Part shown: positions 17,397-26,418 of the stretch, piece after piece | Numbering within the stretch: the stretch's first letter is position 1 | Layout: the number at the start of each line of letters is the position of its first letter | Notes under the pieces: model-generated | What the model was told of the DNA's origin: nothing | Seen by the model: the letters and a program-made list of their open reading frames with translations, nothing else | Database searches by the model: none | Made by a program: the position numbers and the translations under genes | Origin: Solidesulfovibrio magneticus RS-1 | GTDB lineage: Bacteria; Desulfobacterota; Desulfovibrionia; Desulfovibrionales; Desulfovibrionaceae | DNA length: 64,000 bases | Reading direction: 5' to 3' | NCBI RefSeq assembly: GCF_000010665.1 | Contig: NC_012796.1 | Coordinates: 930,001 to 994,000 of the forward strand

Positions 17397-20300
17397 ATGG
17401 CACTGAAAGGTATTGTTCTCACCCTGGCGTTGACCCTGGCCGCGCCGGCCACGGCCCTGGCCGCCGACGCTTCGGTGGTGACGCTGCTGCGTCAATCCCA
17501 GCAGGCGGCAGCCCGGGGGCAGCTCGACCAGGCCATGGATATGGTCAACCAAGCCCTATCCCAGGACCCGGCCTATCCGCCCCTGTGGAACCAGAAAGCT
17601 TCCCTGCAAATCAAAGCCAAGGACTATGCCGGGGCCATGCAGACCCTGGCCGTGGCCCTCAAGGTCGAGCCGGATAACATCGAAACCAATGTCCTGGCCC
17701 TGTCGGCGCTCCTGCGCCTGGACGAGAAGGCCGGCGGCAAGGACCCGGCCCTGGCCCGTTACGCCGCCGGCTTAAGCGACGGCACGGCCGGAGCGTTGGT
17801 GTCCGACCTGCTGACCCGGCCCGGGGCCAAGGCTGACCTGCGGCGCTTCCTGGCCGCCTGGACCCCGGCCTCGCCCCAGGGCCAGGCCATGTCCCGGCTG
17901 GCCGCCGGTTACGCCTCGGGCGACCCGGCCGCCATGGCCGAACTGGCCGGGGCCGAAGCCCAGGGGCCGGCCAAGGCCGTGCTCGGAGCGCTGCAGTTTT
18001 ATGCCGGCAAGGACATGCTGGCCGAGAAAAAGCTGGCCGTGGCCCAAAAGCTCCTGGAGCAGGCTGGGGCCAACGGCTATGACAAGGTGGCCGTGGCCGG
18101 CGAACTGGGCTGGGTGCTCTATAATCAGGGCCATCAGTCCGCCGCCGCCGACCTGTGGGAAAAGGACTGGCGCAACGCCCCCGAAGTCGGCCGCTGGGCC
18201 GCCTGGATCGCCGACGCCCGCCTGGCCGCCAAGGACTACAAGCGCGCCGCCGATTTCCTGGAAAAAAGCCTGCAGTTCGACCCGAACAGCGCCGTGCTCC
18301 AAGGCCAGTACCTCCTGGCCCTGACCGCTTCGGGCCAGGCCGAGGCGGCCGAGAAATTCGCCGCCTCCCTGGCCGACGCCCCGGATCAGGACGGCCTCAA
18401 TTTCGGCAAGGCCCTTATCGCCTTAAACGGCGGCCGCTACGGCGAAGCCGCCGAGAACCTGGCCCGGATCAAGAACCGCCGCCCCTTCCGCGACCAGTTC
18501 ATCGAACTGGCCAACCTCATGGTGACCAAGCTCGGCCAGTCCGGCGACTCGGCCAAGATCGTCGCCGACCTGCGCGCCCTGGTCGAGGGCATGGACATCA
18601 AACCTGAAATCATGCGCGACGTGGGCTGGCGCATGTGGGCCGCTCACCGTTACGACGCCGCCCTAGCCTTTTGGAAGGAAGCCCTGGCCGACGGCCTGGG
18701 GGGCAACGATCCCCTGGTGGCCCGGGTCGTGCCGCTTTTGATCGAGCAGGGCAGGGTGGGCGAGGCCATGGCCATGCTCAAATCCCAGGCCCCGGAAGTG
18801 AGCCAGCTCGGGCTGGCCTGGAGCCTGGCCGCCCAGAACCGCTGGGATTTGGTGGCCAAGCTGGCCCCGGGCCTTCCGGCCGGTCCCTACGCCGATCTGC
18901 TGACCGCCATGGCCGGCCTGCAAAACGGCCAGATCCCCATGGCCCTGGACAAGTTGCGCGCCCTGGCCGGGCTGTCCGCCTCCGGGCTGGGTCAAGCCGC
19001 CGTGGCCGGCTTCAACGCCGACGGCCAGCCGGTCAAGGGCGCGCTCACCCCGGCGCTGGCCCGTGAACTGTATCTGCGCATCAGTCGCACCCTGGCCGAA
19101 CAGCAAATCCTCGACGGCTTTTTCTTCCTGACGCCGCCAGCCTGGGCCGCCGGGGTTGCGCCCAAGTCCCTGGCCGCCGTCCAGGCCGAAGCCGGCAAGG
19201 CCCTGTGGCGGGCCGGACGTCTGGCCGAGGCCTCGACCATGCTCACCGCCGCCCTGGGGGCCGATCCGTCCCTCAATCCGGCCAGGCTTTACCTCGCCCT
19301 GGTCAAGAAACGCCAGGGCCAGACCGCCGAGGCCCAGGCGCTTTTGTCCCAGGCCCTGGCGGGGGCGTCGCCCTTTGATCGCGACTACGCTCTGGGCGAA
19401 TTCGCCTATCTCGACGGCGACAAGGTCCAGGCGCTGACCCACTTCCAGCGCTGCCTGGCCCTGGCCCCGGCCGACGACGCCATGCGGCTTCGGGTCATTA
19501 GCCTGCTTGCCGGCGAAAACCGTTTCACCGAAGCCCGGCAGTACGCTGCCTGGTACGACGCCCAAGTGGCCAAGGGCGACCGGGCTGTTTTCGGCACCGC
19601 CGCCGTGGTACGCCTGGAACTCGGCGATCCGGCCGGAGCCGAGGCCCTCTACCGCAAGCTCCTGACCCAAAATCCCAATTCCCTCGACTACCTCGGCGGG
19701 CTTGGCCGGGCGCTTAATCGTCAGAGCCGCTACGCCCAGACCGGCGCCGCCCTTGGCAACGCCTACGCCGCCTCGGCCGATCCGACCCTGGGGGCGCTTT
19801 TATGCGAAGCCTCCTCGGCCCAGGGCGACTACCGCGAAGCCATTCGCCTGGCCGAAGTCGGGCTGGCCCGGTCGCCCAAGGACCGGGAGCTGCTGCGCCT
19901 GGCCGCCGAAGCCGCCGAGTTTGCCAAGAATCTGCCGGCCTGCGAAGGCTACGTGCGCCGCGTCCTGGAACTCGACCCCGACTCCCTGACCATGCAAAAC
20001 ATGCTTGGCCGGGTGCTTCTGGATCAGGAAAAGTTCCCCGAGGCCGAGGAACATTTCCAGGCCATCCTGGCGAAAAACCCCCATCAGCTCTCGTCGCTGC
20101 GGGGACTGCTCAGCGTCTACCAGCTCTCGGGCAAGGCCGACAAAGCCTACAAGGTGGCCAAGGCCCTGCGCGAGGCCGCCCCGGACGACGCCTCGGCCCA
20201 GCTTAAGTTCGCCATCGCCGCCGCCGGCGACCATGCCTTTCGGCCAGCCTATCCGATGCTCGAAAAGCTCCACGAGTTCGGCCCCGGCAGCGGCGTGCTG

Positions 20301-22256
20301 TGCCTCTATTACGCCGACGTGCGCGACGCCGAAGCGCCGGGCAAGGTGCGCCTGTCCCAGATGATCGACCACATCCGGGCCGTGGCCGGCGTCGGCGGCA
20401 GGTTCCTTGGCGTCGAGGAACTGGCCGCCCGCCCCGTGGGCGACGAGGCGCGCAAGGAAAAAACCGGCAACACGCCGCCGACCGTGGTGCTCATCGTGGA
20501 CCGCACCGACGCCGCCGTGCTGGACAAAATCGACCGTGAACTGGCTGCCGTGGGCGGCAAGGCCGTGCTGGTGGTGGGCGGCGAGTCCCTGACCCCGGGC
20601 ACACCGTATCTGCCAGACGCCGCGCAAGTAGCCCGCCTGCGCCAGACCGGCCGCTGGTCCCTGGCGCTTACCGACCACAATCCGCCAAGTGTGCCCGCCC
20701 CGGGCGGCGGCAAGATGAGCCTGTGGTACGCCGCCGGAGCCGAAGCCGGCGAGGCCGGCGATGCTGGCGCGCGCCTCAAGGCCCGGCTGGCCGCCCTGGA
20801 CCCCAAGGGCGAGATTCTCGGACAGACCCGGCCCGTCTTCTTCTACCCCGGCGGGGCCGCTCCCGAGGAACTGCTCACCGGCCAGTCCGAGGCCTATCAG
20901 GCCGTGGTGGCCGAAACCTTCCCCATGGCCTTTGAACTCGGCCCCGAAGGCTTCTGGACGCCGGTGGCCAACCCGCGCCAGATCGGCTCCAAGGCCGTCT
21001 CCCCGGCCATGGACGCCGCCGCACTGCAAACCTGGCTGCGCGAGGCCGACCCCATGCGCCAGGTTTCCCTGGAGCTGGCCAAGGTCTATTCCTGGCAGGA
21101 ACAGACCGGACAGGCCGAGAACTACTTCGAGGAAGCCGCCTCCCTGGGGCTTAATCCCTCGGAAGTGACCTTCAACCGGGCGGTCAACGCCTACTACGCC
21201 TACGACGACCCCACTGCCCTGCACTTGGCCCAGCAGGCCATGGCCCTGGCCCCGGACAGCCTGCGCGCCGCCGAGCAGCTCTTCCGGGCCGAACTGCGGG
21301 TGCGGCCCAAGGCCGAAGCCATGGCCACCACCTGGTGGGACAGCGACAACCGTCGCTACTGGTGGACCGGCCTTGGCGGCAACTACCACGTCCGCGACGA
21401 CCTCATGGTCTTCGCCAAGGTCGGCCTGGTGGAGTGGTCCATCGTGAGCTACCAGCGCCGGGGCTACATCCTCAAGGCCTACGCCAACGCCTTTGAAAAC
21501 GGCGAGGTGTCGGCCGAGGACCTCTACGACATCGCCAACTCGCGTTACACCCAGTCCCTGGGCGGCCAGGACGTCACCGTGGGCGGCCGCTGGTTCTTCC
21601 ACCCCGAATACTGGCTCGAACTCCAAGGCCAGCTGACCACCACCGACGGCGGCCCCAGCGGCTGGGTCAACGGCCAGGCCACCGTCCACGGCCCCATCGC
21701 GCCCAAGGGGGCCAAGATCGACGGCACCTGGGAGATCCAGGCGGCCCACGAGCGCATCGACACCGTGGAAGCCATCACCGACCAGATCATGGCCAACCGC
21801 TTAAGCCTCTTCACCCATACCCGCATCCTCGACTTCTGGGATCTCTTTATAAACGCCCACGGCATCTCGCGTACTGACGGCAACAACACCGGTTCCATCG
21901 ACGGCCGGCTGCTGCGCCGCCTCATCGAGTACCCGCTGTTCTCCCTGGGCTACGCCTTCCAGTTCGCCAACAGCGACCGCAACCCCATCCAGTACTGGGC
22001 GCCCCAGGATCTGGCCACCCATCTGGCCTACGGCTCGTTCGGCTACGCGCCCAGCAAATGGTTCAACGTGAACGGCAGTGTGGGCTACGGCGTCTCCAGC
22101 GACCGCAACAACAGCTGGCGCGAAGTCTGGCGTGCCAACGCCGGCATGGACATCACCATGCGCGACAGGTTAAAGCTGTCGCTGAAGTACTCCTACTTCA
22201 GCACGCCGGACTATAACCTCAGCGAAGCATGGGCAGGAATAAGCTACACCTTCTGA
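17397..22256 (+). CDS. Giant TPR/outer-membrane beta-barrel exopolysaccharide exporter
   Basis: 1619 residues, far longer than PgaA (about 800) or PelB/BcsC (about 1150-1200). Residues 1-23 are a signal peptide. About 30-980 are tandem TPR-type helical repeats, e.g. YPPLWNQKASLQIKAKDYAG and LGRVLLDQEKFPEAEEHFQA. About 985-1230 resembles a second degenerate deacetylase fold: RAVAGVGGRFLGVEELAARP, TPPTVVLIVDR where the Asp pair would be, and RPVFFYPGGA. About 1300-1619 is an outer-membrane barrel rich in alternating aromatics, ending in AWAGISYTF with the C-terminal Phe typical of barrels. By analogy with PgaA it would capture and pass the polymer through the outer membrane. Confidence 0.8.
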   Translation: MALKGIVLTLALTLAAPATALAADASVVTLLRQSQQAAARGQLDQAMDMVNQALSQDPAYPPLWNQKASLQIKAKDYAGAMQTLAVALKVEPDNIETNVLALSALLRLDEKAGGKDPALARYAAGLSDGTAGALVSDLLTRPGAKADLRRFLAAWTPASPQGQAMSRLAAGYASGDPAAMAELAGAEAQGPAKAVLGALQFYAGKDMLAEKKLAVAQKLLEQAGANGYDKVAVAGELGWVLYNQGHQSAAADLWEKDWRNAPEVGRWAAWIADARLAAKDYKRAADFLEKSLQFDPNSAVLQGQYLLALTASGQAEAAEKFAASLADAPDQDGLNFGKALIALNGGRYGEAAENLARIKNRRPFRDQFIELANLMVTKLGQSGDSAKIVADLRALVEGMDIKPEIMRDVGWRMWAAHRYDAALAFWKEALADGLGGNDPLVARVVPLLIEQGRVGEAMAMLKSQAPEVSQLGLAWSLAAQNRWDLVAKLAPGLPAGPYADLLTAMAGLQNGQIPMALDKLRALAGLSASGLGQAAVAGFNADGQPVKGALTPALARELYLRISRTLAEQQILDGFFFLTPPAWAAGVAPKSLAAVQAEAGKALWRAGRLAEASTMLTAALGADPSLNPARLYLALVKKRQGQTAEAQALLSQALAGASPFDRDYALGEFAYLDGDKVQALTHFQRCLALAPADDAMRLRVISLLAGENRFTEARQYAAWYDAQVAKGDRAVFGTAAVVRLELGDPAGAEALYRKLLTQNPNSLDYLGGLGRALNRQSRYAQTGAALGNAYAASADPTLGALLCEASSAQGDYREAIRLAEVGLARSPKDRELLRLAAEAAEFAKNLPACEGYVRRVLELDPDSLTMQNMLGRVLLDQEKFPEAEEHFQAILAKNPHQLSSLRGLLSVYQLSGKADKAYKVAKALREAAPDDASAQLKFAIAAAGDHAFRPAYPMLEKLHEFGPGSGVLCLYYADVRDAEAPGKVRLSQMIDHIRAVAGVGGRFLGVEELAARPVGDEARKEKTGNTPPTVVLIVDRTDAAVLDKIDRELAAVGGKAVLVVGGESLTPGTPYLPDAAQVARLRQTGRWSLALTDHNPPSVPAPGGGKMSLWYAAGAEAGEAGDAGARLKARLAALDPKGEILGQTRPVFFYPGGAAPEELLTGQSEAYQAVVAETFPMAFELGPEGFWTPVANPRQIGSKAVSPAMDAAALQTWLREADPMRQVSLELAKVYSWQEQTGQAENYFEEAASLGLNPSEVTFNRAVNAYYAYDDPTALHLAQQAMALAPDSLRAAEQLFRAELRVRPKAEAMATTWWDSDNRRYWWTGLGGNYHVRDDLMVFAKVGLVEWSIVSYQRRGYILKAYANAFENGEVSAEDLYDIANSRYTQSLGGQDVTVGGRWFFHPEYWLELQGQLTTTDGGPSGWVNGQATVHGPIAPKGAKIDGTWEIQAAHERIDTVEAITDQIMANRLSLFTHTRILDFWDLFINAHGISRTDGNNTGSIDGRLLRRLIEYPLFSLGYAFQFANSDRNPIQYWAPQDLATHLAYGSFGYAPSKWFNVNGSVGYGVSSDRNNSWREVWRANAGMDITMRDRLKLSLKYSYFSTPDYNLSEAWAGISYTF

Positions 22257-23344
22257 TGATCAAACGGGCCATGCGCCAGGGGTTTTCCCTGGCGCTGGCC
22301 CTTTTCGCGGCCGCTTTTTTGCTCGCCTGCGTGCGCCCGGCCGGCCCGGCCTCGGCCCAGTCCCGGCCCGCCGCGCAGACCGCTGCGTCCCTCGTCAATG
22401 ACCGCCTGTCCTGCTGGATCGCCGACTGGGATCTGGCCCGGGGACTGGCCGAATGGCGGGCCCACCCTGGACTCTTCGACACCGTGCGCGTCTTTGCCGC
22501 CTACTTCGACGAGGCCGGCAAACCCGCCCTGGCCCCGGCCTGGGCCGCCGCCATCGGCTCCGACGTGGCCCGGGTCTTCGGCCCGACCCCGGCCTTCCTC
22601 ACCGTGGTCAACGACATCGCCACCCCCACCGGCAAGGGCAACAAGCTCAAGGACCCGGAATTGGTGCGCCGCCTCGTCGGCTCCCCGGCCGCCCGGACTA
22701 CCCATATCGCCGATCTCCTGGACCTGGCCGGACGCTCCCGCTTTGCCGGCATCGAGATCGACTACGAAAACGTGGCCGCATCCGATTGGCCGGACTTCTG
22801 CGCCTTCATCAGCGAGCTGTACCCGGCCGCCACGGCCAAGGGACTGGCCGTTTCGGTGGTGCTCCAGCCCCAGCGCCGTTTCCTGGCCGCGCCCCTGCCG
22901 GCCGGCCCGGCCTACGTGCTCATGGGCTACAACCTCTTCGGTTCCCATTCCGGCCCCGGCCCCAAGGCCACCCCCGCCTTCCTGGCCGAACAGGCCAGGT
23001 CGCTCCGGGCCATTGGGCTGCTCGACGCCACGGCCCTGGCCCTGGCCACCGGCGGCTTCGACTGGACCGAGGCCAAGGCCGCCAAACAGTTCACCGAGTC
23101 CGAAGCCGCCGCCCTCATCGCCCAGAAGGGGGCCGCTCCGACCCGCTCCGATCCCGACGGCTACCTCGTCACCCGCTACCGCGACCCGGCCGGTAAGGAA
23201 CACGAAGTCTGGCACGCCGACGCCGCGACCTTCGCCACCCTCTGGCAGGCCGCCCAAAACGCCGGCTTCTCCCGTCTGGCCGTCTGGCGGCTGGGCGGCA
23301 ACTCCCCGGCGCTTTTTACCTGGCTCGCCACCCTCAAACACTGA
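22256..23344 (+). CDS. GH18-like glycoside hydrolase, probable lipoprotein
   Basis: 362 residues from the ATG at 22256, whose A is the last base of the exporter stop (TGATG), so it is translationally coupled. The N-terminus MIKRAMRQGFSLALALFAAA ends in the lipobox LLAC with Cys25. The chitinase-fold signature is FAGIEIDYEN at about 163-172; Asp169 and the putative acid Glu171 match the end of DxxDxDxE. Later strands LAVSVVLQPQ, VLMGYNLFGSH and ALATGGFDW fit a TIM barrel. It probably trims or processes an amino-sugar polymer in the periplasm, like the PgaB C-terminal domain. The first Asp of the motif is not conserved, so activity is not certain. Confidence 0.75.
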   Translation: MIKRAMRQGFSLALALFAAAFLLACVRPAGPASAQSRPAAQTAASLVNDRLSCWIADWDLARGLAEWRAHPGLFDTVRVFAAYFDEAGKPALAPAWAAAIGSDVARVFGPTPAFLTVVNDIATPTGKGNKLKDPELVRRLVGSPAARTTHIADLLDLAGRSRFAGIEIDYENVAASDWPDFCAFISELYPAATAKGLAVSVVLQPQRRFLAAPLPAGPAYVLMGYNLFGSHSGPGPKATPAFLAEQARSLRAIGLLDATALALATGGFDWTEAKAAKQFTESEAAALIAQKGAAPTRSDPDGYLVTRYRDPAGKEHEVWHADAATFATLWQAAQNAGFSRLAVWRLGGNSPALFTWLATLKH

Positions 23345-23361
23345 CCTTCGGAGGTTCCTCC

Positions 23362-24507
23362 GTGTTCCGCATCGGCCACCATTTTCTCGGCGGCGTTCTC
23401 GCCTGCTTGCTCCTTCTCGCCTTGGCCGACGCCGCTCCGGCTCAAGGCCTGTCCGACGCCACCCGGGGGGTCCCGCTGCCCGGCAAAGGCCCCCGCGCCT
23501 ACGTCAATCTCATCATCGACGACTTGCCCAACCTCGACCTCTGGGGGCAACTCGCCGACGACGCCGACGCCTTTGGCATGAAGACCACCCTGGCGCTTAA
23601 TACCGCCAAGGCCACGCCCGCCGACTACGCCGCCATGGCCGCGCGCGTGGCCAAGGGACACGAGATCGCCAACCACACCCGCGATCACGTGCCCGTGGCC
23701 CCCTCCGGCGTCATCAAACTTCGCTTCTTCAGTCCCCAGGCCAAATCGGCCTACGCCGCCGTGGACAGCCAGGCCAAAATCCTGCGCATCATCGTCGATG
23801 ACAACCCCAAGCCCCTGGCCGAACTGGATCTCGCCGAAAACGGTCGCTATCCGACCCTGCGCCAGCTCACCGATGCCTTAAACAACGTGCGCGGCGTCGC
23901 GGCCGAACTCGGCGACCCGTACTACGCCAACATCCAGTCCCGGTTCCTGGCTGAGCGCGACAAGACCGACATCTTTTTCAAAAACGCTTTCGCGCCGCTG
24001 TTCGTCGATATCCCCGCCCACGCCCGCTACGAAATCCAGGGAGCCGACGAAGACATCAGCGCCGCAATGCCCGGCTACACCGTCAAATCCATGGTCTTCC
24101 CGTTCCTCGTCTCCGATGCCGCCTCGCGCCAGGTCACCAGCGAACTGGGACTGACCTGCGGCCGCGTCGGCACCGCCGGCAACGCCGCCCTTGGCGCGCC
24201 CGGCGGCTACGACCTCTACCGCATCTACGCCGTCAAACCCCGCGACGCCTTCGGCGCCGACCCCGCCTCGCCCCAGTTTGCCGCCAAGGTCGCCAGCTTC
24301 CTCAAAAAAATCAAAGAAGTCGGCGGCGTCCTGTGCCTCTACTCCCACGGCCCCGACGAGTTCACCAACGAACAATGGAAAGCCCTGCTGCCGCTGCTCG
24401 CCGCAGACAAGGAAATCGCCTACGTCACCCTCGGGGAATTGGGCGATTTCGTTCGCAAAATAGCCGTGCTGCGCGACGGGAAGTACTACCTGCCCCAGGC
24501 CAAGTAG
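23362..24507 (+). CDS. Secreted polysaccharide-deacetylase-like protein
   Basis: 381 residues from a GTG start. GGAGG precedes it by 7 bases; the intervening CCTCC could pair with it. Residues 1-27 are a signal peptide ending APAQG. The metal-site residues of the NodB-type fold are present: D53-D54 in NLIIDDLPN, and H105/H109 in HEIANHTRDH. A 110-residue insertion separates these from VFPFLVSDAASRQ and LCLYSHGPDEF. Domain order and motifs match the C-terminal half of the 11051-13288 product. It is last in the exopolysaccharide operon, 17 bases after the GH18-like gene. It probably de-N-acetylates the polymer; the substrate is inferred. Confidence 0.75.
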   Translation: MFRIGHHFLGGVLACLLLLALADAAPAQGLSDATRGVPLPGKGPRAYVNLIIDDLPNLDLWGQLADDADAFGMKTTLALNTAKATPADYAAMAARVAKGHEIANHTRDHVPVAPSGVIKLRFFSPQAKSAYAAVDSQAKILRIIVDDNPKPLAELDLAENGRYPTLRQLTDALNNVRGVAAELGDPYYANIQSRFLAERDKTDIFFKNAFAPLFVDIPAHARYEIQGADEDISAAMPGYTVKSMVFPFLVSDAASRQVTSELGLTCGRVGTAGNAALGAPGGYDLYRIYAVKPRDAFGADPASPQFAAKVASFLKKIKEVGGVLCLYSHGPDEFTNEQWKALLPLLAADKEIAYVTLGELGDFVRKIAVLRDGKYYLPQAK

Positions 24508-24565
24508 GGAGCAGGGGAGAGTAGGAAAAAGAGTCGGGAAGAGGGAAGAGGGAAGAGGGAAGAGT

Positions 24566-24961
24566 GCCTCCGGCGGCCAAAGGGGGTGACCCCCTTTGGA
24601 AACCCCGGATGGGGATGGTAAGGGAAGGGGGCGCAGCGGCGGGCGGAGGTGCCTGAAGCGCTTTGAGCGCTGGCGCGCCAAGGGCTACCCGGCACGGGAC
24701 AGGTGGGGGCGCTTAACGAGCGCACAAAAATGCGAAGCGGACGGATTTGCGCGAGGCTTTGATCGCGCAAATCCGTCCGCTTCGCTGGCGAGTTGGGGGC
24801 TTGAAATGGGCGGTTGCGTCTGGGCGGCTTCCGCCCGGGCGCAACCGCCCATTGCAAGCCCCCGTCTTCTCTCGGGCCGCCGCCCGCCGACGATCCTCCG
24901 CCCGACCGTCCACCCCCCATGTCGGGGGTCCGGGGGGCTGAGCCCCCCGGCCGCCGGAGGC
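24566..24961. repeat. Mosaic palindromic element A
   Basis: 396 bases between convergent genes, bounded by GCCTCCGGCGGCC and its inverse. It contains in order: an AAAGGGGGT/ACCCCCTTT hairpin; AGGGCTACCCGGCACGGGAC; a 23-bp perfect stem (24732-24754/24763-24785) with loop GGCTTTGA; TGGCGAGTT; a long nested hairpin (24795-24863); a conserved CTTCTCTCGGGCCGCCGCCC segment; and a GGGGGGCTGAGCCCCCC end hairpin. The order, flanks and loops match element B (47143-47661, inverted), but the stem sequences differ and remain self-complementary. A short run of GGGAAGA heptamers precedes it (24534-24563). Confidence 0.85.
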
Positions 24962-24975
24962 ATCTTCAAATACTA

Positions 24976-25551
24976 CTACCAATTTTCAGGCGCGATCTCG
25001 AAATAGGCCTTGGGGTGTTCGCAGGCCGGGCATTTGTCCGGGGCGTGGTCGCTTTCCATGGGGTAGCCGCAATTGCGGCAGCGCCAGAGGATTTTGCCGT
25101 CGCGTTTGAAGACCTTGCCGTTTTTGATGTTGTCGGCCAGGGCGGCGTAGCGGCGTTTGTGGAAGCCTTCGGCCTTGGCGATGTGGCGGAAGGTGTCGGC
25201 CACTTCGGGGTAGCCTTCCTCGTCGGCGATGGCGGCAAAGGAAGGATACATGTCGTTTTCCTCGTAGGATTCGCCGCCGGCGGCTTCGAGGAGGTTGTCC
25301 ATGGTGCTGGCGATGACGCCGGCCGGGAAGGCGGCGGTGATTTCCACTTCGCCGCCTTCGAGGTATTTGAACAGGCGTTTGGCGTGTTCTTTTTCCTGGT
25401 CGGCGGTTTCGGTGAAGATGGCGGAAATCTGCTCGTAGCCTTCTTTTTTGGCCACCGAGGCGAAGTAGGTGTAGCGGTTTCTGGCCTGGGATTCGCCGGA
25501 GAAGGCGATGAGGATGTTCTTTTCGGTCTTTGAGCCTTTGAGCGATTTCAT
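24976..25551 (-). CDS. rbr: Rubrerythrin
   Basis: 191 residues, the classic length. The N-terminal ferritin-like four-helix bundle carries the diiron ligands (FSGESQARNRY, DQEKEHAKR, ADEEGYPEVADTF, EGFHKRRY). A C-terminal rubredoxin domain has CRNCGYP and CPACEHP (two CxxC pairs binding one Fe). It reduces hydrogen peroxide to water in the cytosol using rubredoxin electrons and is central to oxidative-stress survival of anaerobes. GGAGG precedes the ATG at 5 bases. It is followed on the minus strand by palindromic element A. Upstream lies a secreted peroxiredoxin gene on the same strand, 174 bases away, so it may have its own promoter. Confidence 0.97.
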   Translation of the reverse strand: MKSLKGSKTEKNILIAFSGESQARNRYTYFASVAKKEGYEQISAIFTETADQEKEHAKRLFKYLEGGEVEITAAFPAGVIASTMDNLLEAAGGESYEENDMYPSFAAIADEEGYPEVADTFRHIAKAEGFHKRRYAALADNIKNGKVFKRDGKILWRCRNCGYPMESDHAPDKCPACEHPKAYFEIAPENW

Positions 25552-25725
25552 ACGTCCTCCATTCCTGTTATGCGATGGTGCGGGTTCCCCTCACGCGGGG
25601 ACGGTCGGCATGTTGGTCAACGCCGGTCTAGAGTTGCGTCGCCGGATGCAAGCAGCAAGGAGCTTGGCAGTCGGCAAGCGGCGCAACGACGCGGCCATGT
25701 GTCGGGCTATGGTATGGCGCGGCCG

Positions 25726-26331
25726 TTATTTTTCGGCGTGCACCTTGGCCATGGCTTCGAGCAGCGGGCCGAGGTCCGGCCTGGCGTTGATGTCATGCAC
25801 ATCAATGAAGCGGATCACGCCTTTTTTGTCCACCAAAAACAGCGCTCGTTCGGAGACGCCGTCGCTACGCAGGATGCCGAGCTTTTGGGCCAGGCCGCCG
25901 TGGGGCCAGAAGTCCGAGGCCACGGGGAACCACAGGTCGCCCATTTGCCGGGTCCAGGCGTAGAGGGTGGGGATATTGTCCACGGTGATGCCGATAAGGG
26001 CGGCGTCGTTGTCCTCGAAGATGTCCCGGGCGATGTTGTAGCCGGGCCATTGGCCGGAGCAGACCGGAGTCCAGGCGGCGGGCACGAAGGAGATGACGAG
26101 ATTTTTCTTGCCGATGTAGTCCGAGAGCTTGACGCGCGGTCCGGCCACGGTCGGCAGGTCGAAGTCGGGCATGGGGCTGCCCACGGCCACGGCGAGTTGG
26201 CTGTCGGTGGGCGGCAGCGTGGGCACGGGATAGATGTTGCCGGCCAGGCCGCCCGGGATCGGGGCGGCGGCCAGGGCGGGCGCTATCCACAACAACGCGG
26301 CCAGGGTCAGGAGCGGAGCAATGCGGCGCAT
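25726..26331 (-). CDS. Exported peroxiredoxin (AhpC/TSA family)
   Basis: 201 residues from the ATG at 26331, giving the signal peptide MRRIAPLLTLAALLWIAPAL. The mature part is a thioredoxin fold with the peroxidatic motif PAAWTPVCSGQ (PxxxTxxC). It also has VISFV before it and the later RALFLVDKKGVIRF strand, as in AhpC/BCP-type enzymes. It probably reduces peroxides in the periplasm. The next gene upstream on the same strand is a TlpA-like thioredoxin (87 bases), a plausible reductant. No resolving Cys is evident in the visible C-terminus, so it may be a 1-Cys enzyme. Confidence 0.88.
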   Translation of the reverse strand: MRRIAPLLTLAALLWIAPALAAAPIPGGLAGNIYPVPTLPPTDSQLAVAVGSPMPDFDLPTVAGPRVKLSDYIGKKNLVISFVPAAWTPVCSGQWPGYNIARDIFEDNDAALIGITVDNIPTLYAWTRQMGDLWFPVASDFWPHGGLAQKLGILRSDGVSERALFLVDKKGVIRFIDVHDINARPDLGPLLEAMAKVHAEK

Positions 26332-26418
26332 GGCGGTTCCTTGAGGGCGTGTTTTTTTGCAAGGCCATTGCAGAGCGGCAAGGGAGCAAGGCAACCAGAC
26401 AATCGGGCGAGTAACGCG

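Noticed and set aside
23350-23361. GGAGG-TT-CCTCC as an RBS-masking hairpin before the GTG of the deacetylase gene
   Set aside because: A two-base loop is too tight for this stem to form on its own.
24534-24961. CRISPR array
   Set aside because: The repeated parts are inverted stems of differing sequence, not regular direct repeats with spacers, and there are no cas genes.
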